Assembly (NCBI GenBank): GCA_031259805.1
Contig: JAIRKX010000070.1
Location: 1-13,371, forward strand
Reading direction: 5' to 3'
From: Prevotellaceae bacterium
GTDB lineage: Bacteria; Bacteroidota; Bacteroidia; Bacteroidales; UBA932
Length of the DNA stretch: 13,371 nucleotides
In this document: one piece after another, positions 11,760 to 13,371 of the stretch
How positions within the stretch are numbered: the first letter of the stretch is position 1
Layout: every line of letters starts with the position of its first letter
Program-made: the position numbers and the translations under genes
The notes under the pieces: model-generated
The model's database searches: none
What the model saw: the letters and a program-made list of their open reading frames with translations, nothing else
Told to the model about the DNA's origin: nothing

Positions 11760-13371
11760 TTAATTGGCCGTATCCACCGTCCAGCCGTTGTTGATAGCGA
11801 TGCTTGGGTCGCAGTCGCTTGTGCCGCTGCCAACACTACCGCTACGGGGGTTGTTGGCGATATAAATCGTTTTTGTACCGGGATTGCTGTGCAGCGTGCC
11901 GAACAGGGCGTTGAGCGCGGCGGCGGTAAACTGGTTGGTCTGCACGCGCAATTCCGTTAAGGCGGTATGGGCGCTCACGTCTAATGAGGTCAATTGATTA
12001 TAGGAACAAATCAGGGTGCGTAGTTTGGTGTTCTGCGTTACGTTTAAGGTGCTAAATAGATTAGCGCCACAATTCAAGGTGGTTAGCTCGGTATTGTTCG
12101 TTACGTCCAATGAGGGCAACGAATTACCGTAACAATTCAAGGTGGTTAGCGCGGTATGGAGACTTATGTCTAATGTATCCAATGGATTATTGCCACAATT
12201 CAAGAAGGTTAGCTTAGTGTTTTGTGTAATGTTTAATGCGGTCAATAGATTATTGGCACAATACAAGGAGGTTAGCTTGGTGTTCTGCGTTACGTCTAAG
12301 TCGGCCAATGCATTCTGTTGACAATTCAAACTGGTTAGCGCGAGGTTAGCACTTACGTCTAATGTGCCCAACGGATTATCGTAACAATTCAAGGTGGTTA
12401 GCTTGGTGTTCTGCCTTACGTCTAATTCAGACAATGAATTTTCGTAACAGTCTAAACGGGTTAACGCGGTGTTTTTACTTACATCCAATGCGGCCAACGA
12501 ATTACTGTAACAATGCAAGTTAGTTAGCGCAGTGTTCTGCGTTACGTCTAAGTCGGTCAATGAATTATTGCCACACTGCAAGGTGGTTAGTGCGGTGTTC
12601 TGCTCTACATCTAATGCGAGCAATGAATTATTATAACAACTCAAATAGGTTAGCGCGGTATTTTTCGTTACGTCCAATTCAGACAATGAATTATCTCTAC
12701 AAATCAGGGTGATTAGCTCGGTGTTTTTCGTTACGTCCAATTCAGACAATGAATTTCTGTCACAAGCCAAGTCGGTCAGCGCGGCGCATTCGCTGACGTC
12801 CAATGTCGTCAATTGATTACTGTTACAGTCCAACCTTGTGATTGTGCGTGCCTGCCCTGTTACGGTGTAGGGCAGCGCGCCGCCTGCGAAGAAGTGTTTT
12901 CTCCAGTCGCCGCCGGAAGTGTAGGTGTCGCTTGTCCCGTCGCCCCAGTCACTGTACATCGTGCCGGTGAACTGGACAGCAATATAAATGCTGTCGGTGG
13001 CTAAAGAGGTCATGCGGAAGCGTTCGCCGGTAACGGTTACCGTGCCTTGCGTGGTGGTCGTGCCGCAGTTGCCGGTGGCGGTAACGGTGTAGGGGTGGGC
13101 GCCGATGACGGTCGAAGCGCCGGTGATGCTTACCTGCGGGTAGTTCCATGTGTAGGTCATGCCCTCGGGCAAGCCGGTAACAGTAACGGCCGCAACGTCA
13201 TTCGTGGCGTCGGTCGTGCTGTTGGTGATGGCCGCTATCTGCTGCTCGATGGGCACGCTTTGGGTGGTGGTATTCTGCGGCGTTATCAACGCGAACGCCG
13301 GCGGGGGCGTGGCGCCGATGGTGATAGATGTGCTGTCTATGCAGCCGTGCTCGCTCATGACCTTTACCCAC
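11760..13371 (-). CDS. Large secreted protein with PKD-like and 21-residue leucine-rich repeats (5' end outside the window)
   Basis: The frame runs open through the right edge (WVKV precedes the first visible Met at 13358), so the true start is beyond the window. Numbering from that Met, about residues 1-110 are beta-rich and Thr-rich, like the Ig/PKD-type repeats of Bacteroidota surface proteins (YTVTATGNCGTTTTQGTVTV). A second PKD-like unit follows with SDWGDGTSDTY (136-146). From 173 to 466 come 14 contiguous 21-residue leucine-rich repeats of the form LTxLxCxxNxLxxLDVTxNTx, then a degenerate fifteenth and a cap ending GWTVDTAN. Every complete repeat has Cys at the same place. This resembles the nested-period bacterial LRR class called IRREKO. 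Such proteins sit on the cell surface or are secreted and bind other proteins or glycans. No C-terminal type IX sorting domain or membrane anchor is visible. Ligand is unknown. Confidence 0.9.
   Translation of the reverse strand, partial: WVKVMSEHGCIDSTSITIGATPPPAFALITPQNTTTQSVPIEQQIAAITNSTTDATNDVAAVTVTGLPEGMTYTWNYPQVSITGASTVIGAHPYTVTATGNCGTTTTQGTVTVTGERFRMTSLATDSIYIAVQFTGTMYSDWGDGTSDTYTSGGDWRKHFFAGGALPYTVTGQARTITRLDCNSNQLTTLDVSECAALTDLACDRNSLSELDVTKNTELITLICRDNSLSELDVTKNTALTYLSCYNNSLLALDVEQNTALTTLQCGNNSLTDLDVTQNTALTNLHCYSNSLAALDVSKNTALTRLDCYENSLSELDVRQNTKLTTLNCYDNPLGTLDVSANLALTSLNCQQNALADLDVTQNTKLTSLYCANNLLTALNITQNTKLTFLNCGNNPLDTLDISLHTALTTLNCYGNSLPSLDVTNNTELTTLNCGANLFSTLNVTQNTKLRTLICSYNQLTSLDVSAHTALTELRVQTNQFTAAALNALFGTLHSNPGTKTIYIANNPRSGSVGSGTSDCDPSIAINNGWTVDTAN
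11961..12842 (-). repeat. 63-bp coding repeats of the LRR domain (14 copies)
   Basis: The LRR-coding DNA is a 63-bp tandem repeat; TTAGC strings recur about every 63 bp. Most copies have diverged, but two neighbours share 32 identical bases (12661-12692 and 12724-12755) and encode the same SLSELDVTKNT. This points to recent unit duplication, so the number of repeats may vary between strains. Confidence 0.85.

Noticed and set aside
11690..11760. TAnnTTTG promoter for the 11653 gene
   Set aside because: The nearest candidate on the minus strand reads AGATTTTG, which lacks the required TA.

Overview
The window reads as chromosomal DNA of a Bacteroidales bacterium (phylum Bacteroidota). Three things point there: the protein families (GH97 glycosidase, DUF5009 membrane protein, DUF6261, a short arginine decarboxylase ending KILGY, and a surface protein with PKD-like and 21-residue leucine-rich repeats); several copies of the Bacteroidota -7 promoter element TAnnTTTG (TACCTTTG or TATCTTTG); and A/T-rich start regions without strong Shine-Dalgarno sites. 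I cannot name the genus.

Layout. 1-208: the end of a 42-bp tandem repeat array that runs off the left edge, then an A/T-rich leader with a 12-bp palindrome. 209-1153 (+): a DUF6261-type protein of unknown function. 1154-1291: a GC-rich intergenic stretch with nested inverted repeats, then a -7 box. 1292-5870 (+): a tight three-gene operon of a secreted retaining-type GH97 glycosidase, a secreted SGNH/GDSL esterase with an N-terminal GxDLY domain, and a polytopic DUF5009/HGSNAT-like putative acyltransferase. 5876-7276 (-): arginine decarboxylase, convergent with the operon at 5 bp. 7277-7725: promoters, a 7-bp microsatellite, a terminator and tRNA-Ser(GCU) on the minus strand. 7726-8856 (+): tRNA-guanine transglycosylase. 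8923-10055 (-): pssA-purS, overlapping by 4 bp. 10072-10884 (+): glutaminyl-peptide cyclotransferase lipoprotein, divergent from pssA by only 16 bp. 10885-11125: direct and inverted repeats, then a strong bidirectional terminator. 11180-11653 (-): a conserved Bacteroidota protein of unknown function. 11760-13371 (-): the C-terminal part of a large leucine-rich-repeat surface protein whose start lies beyond the right edge.

How the genes fit together. The GH97-SGNH-DUF5009 operon looks like a small glycan-processing unit: glycosidase and esterase outside the cytoplasm, with a membrane protein of an acetyl-transfer family. No SusC/D pair is in the window. The middle is housekeeping: polyamine synthesis, a tRNA, queuosine modification, phosphatidylserine synthesis and purine synthesis. 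Both ends are richer in repeats.

I found no mobile element, CRISPR array, phage region or obvious defence system. The items most worth a second look are the 42-bp array with alternative foldings, the 58-bp repeat plus hairpin element after the cyclotransferase gene, the glycan operon with its acyltransferase-like member, a stand-alone purS coupled to pssA, and the Cys-ladder repeat protein.
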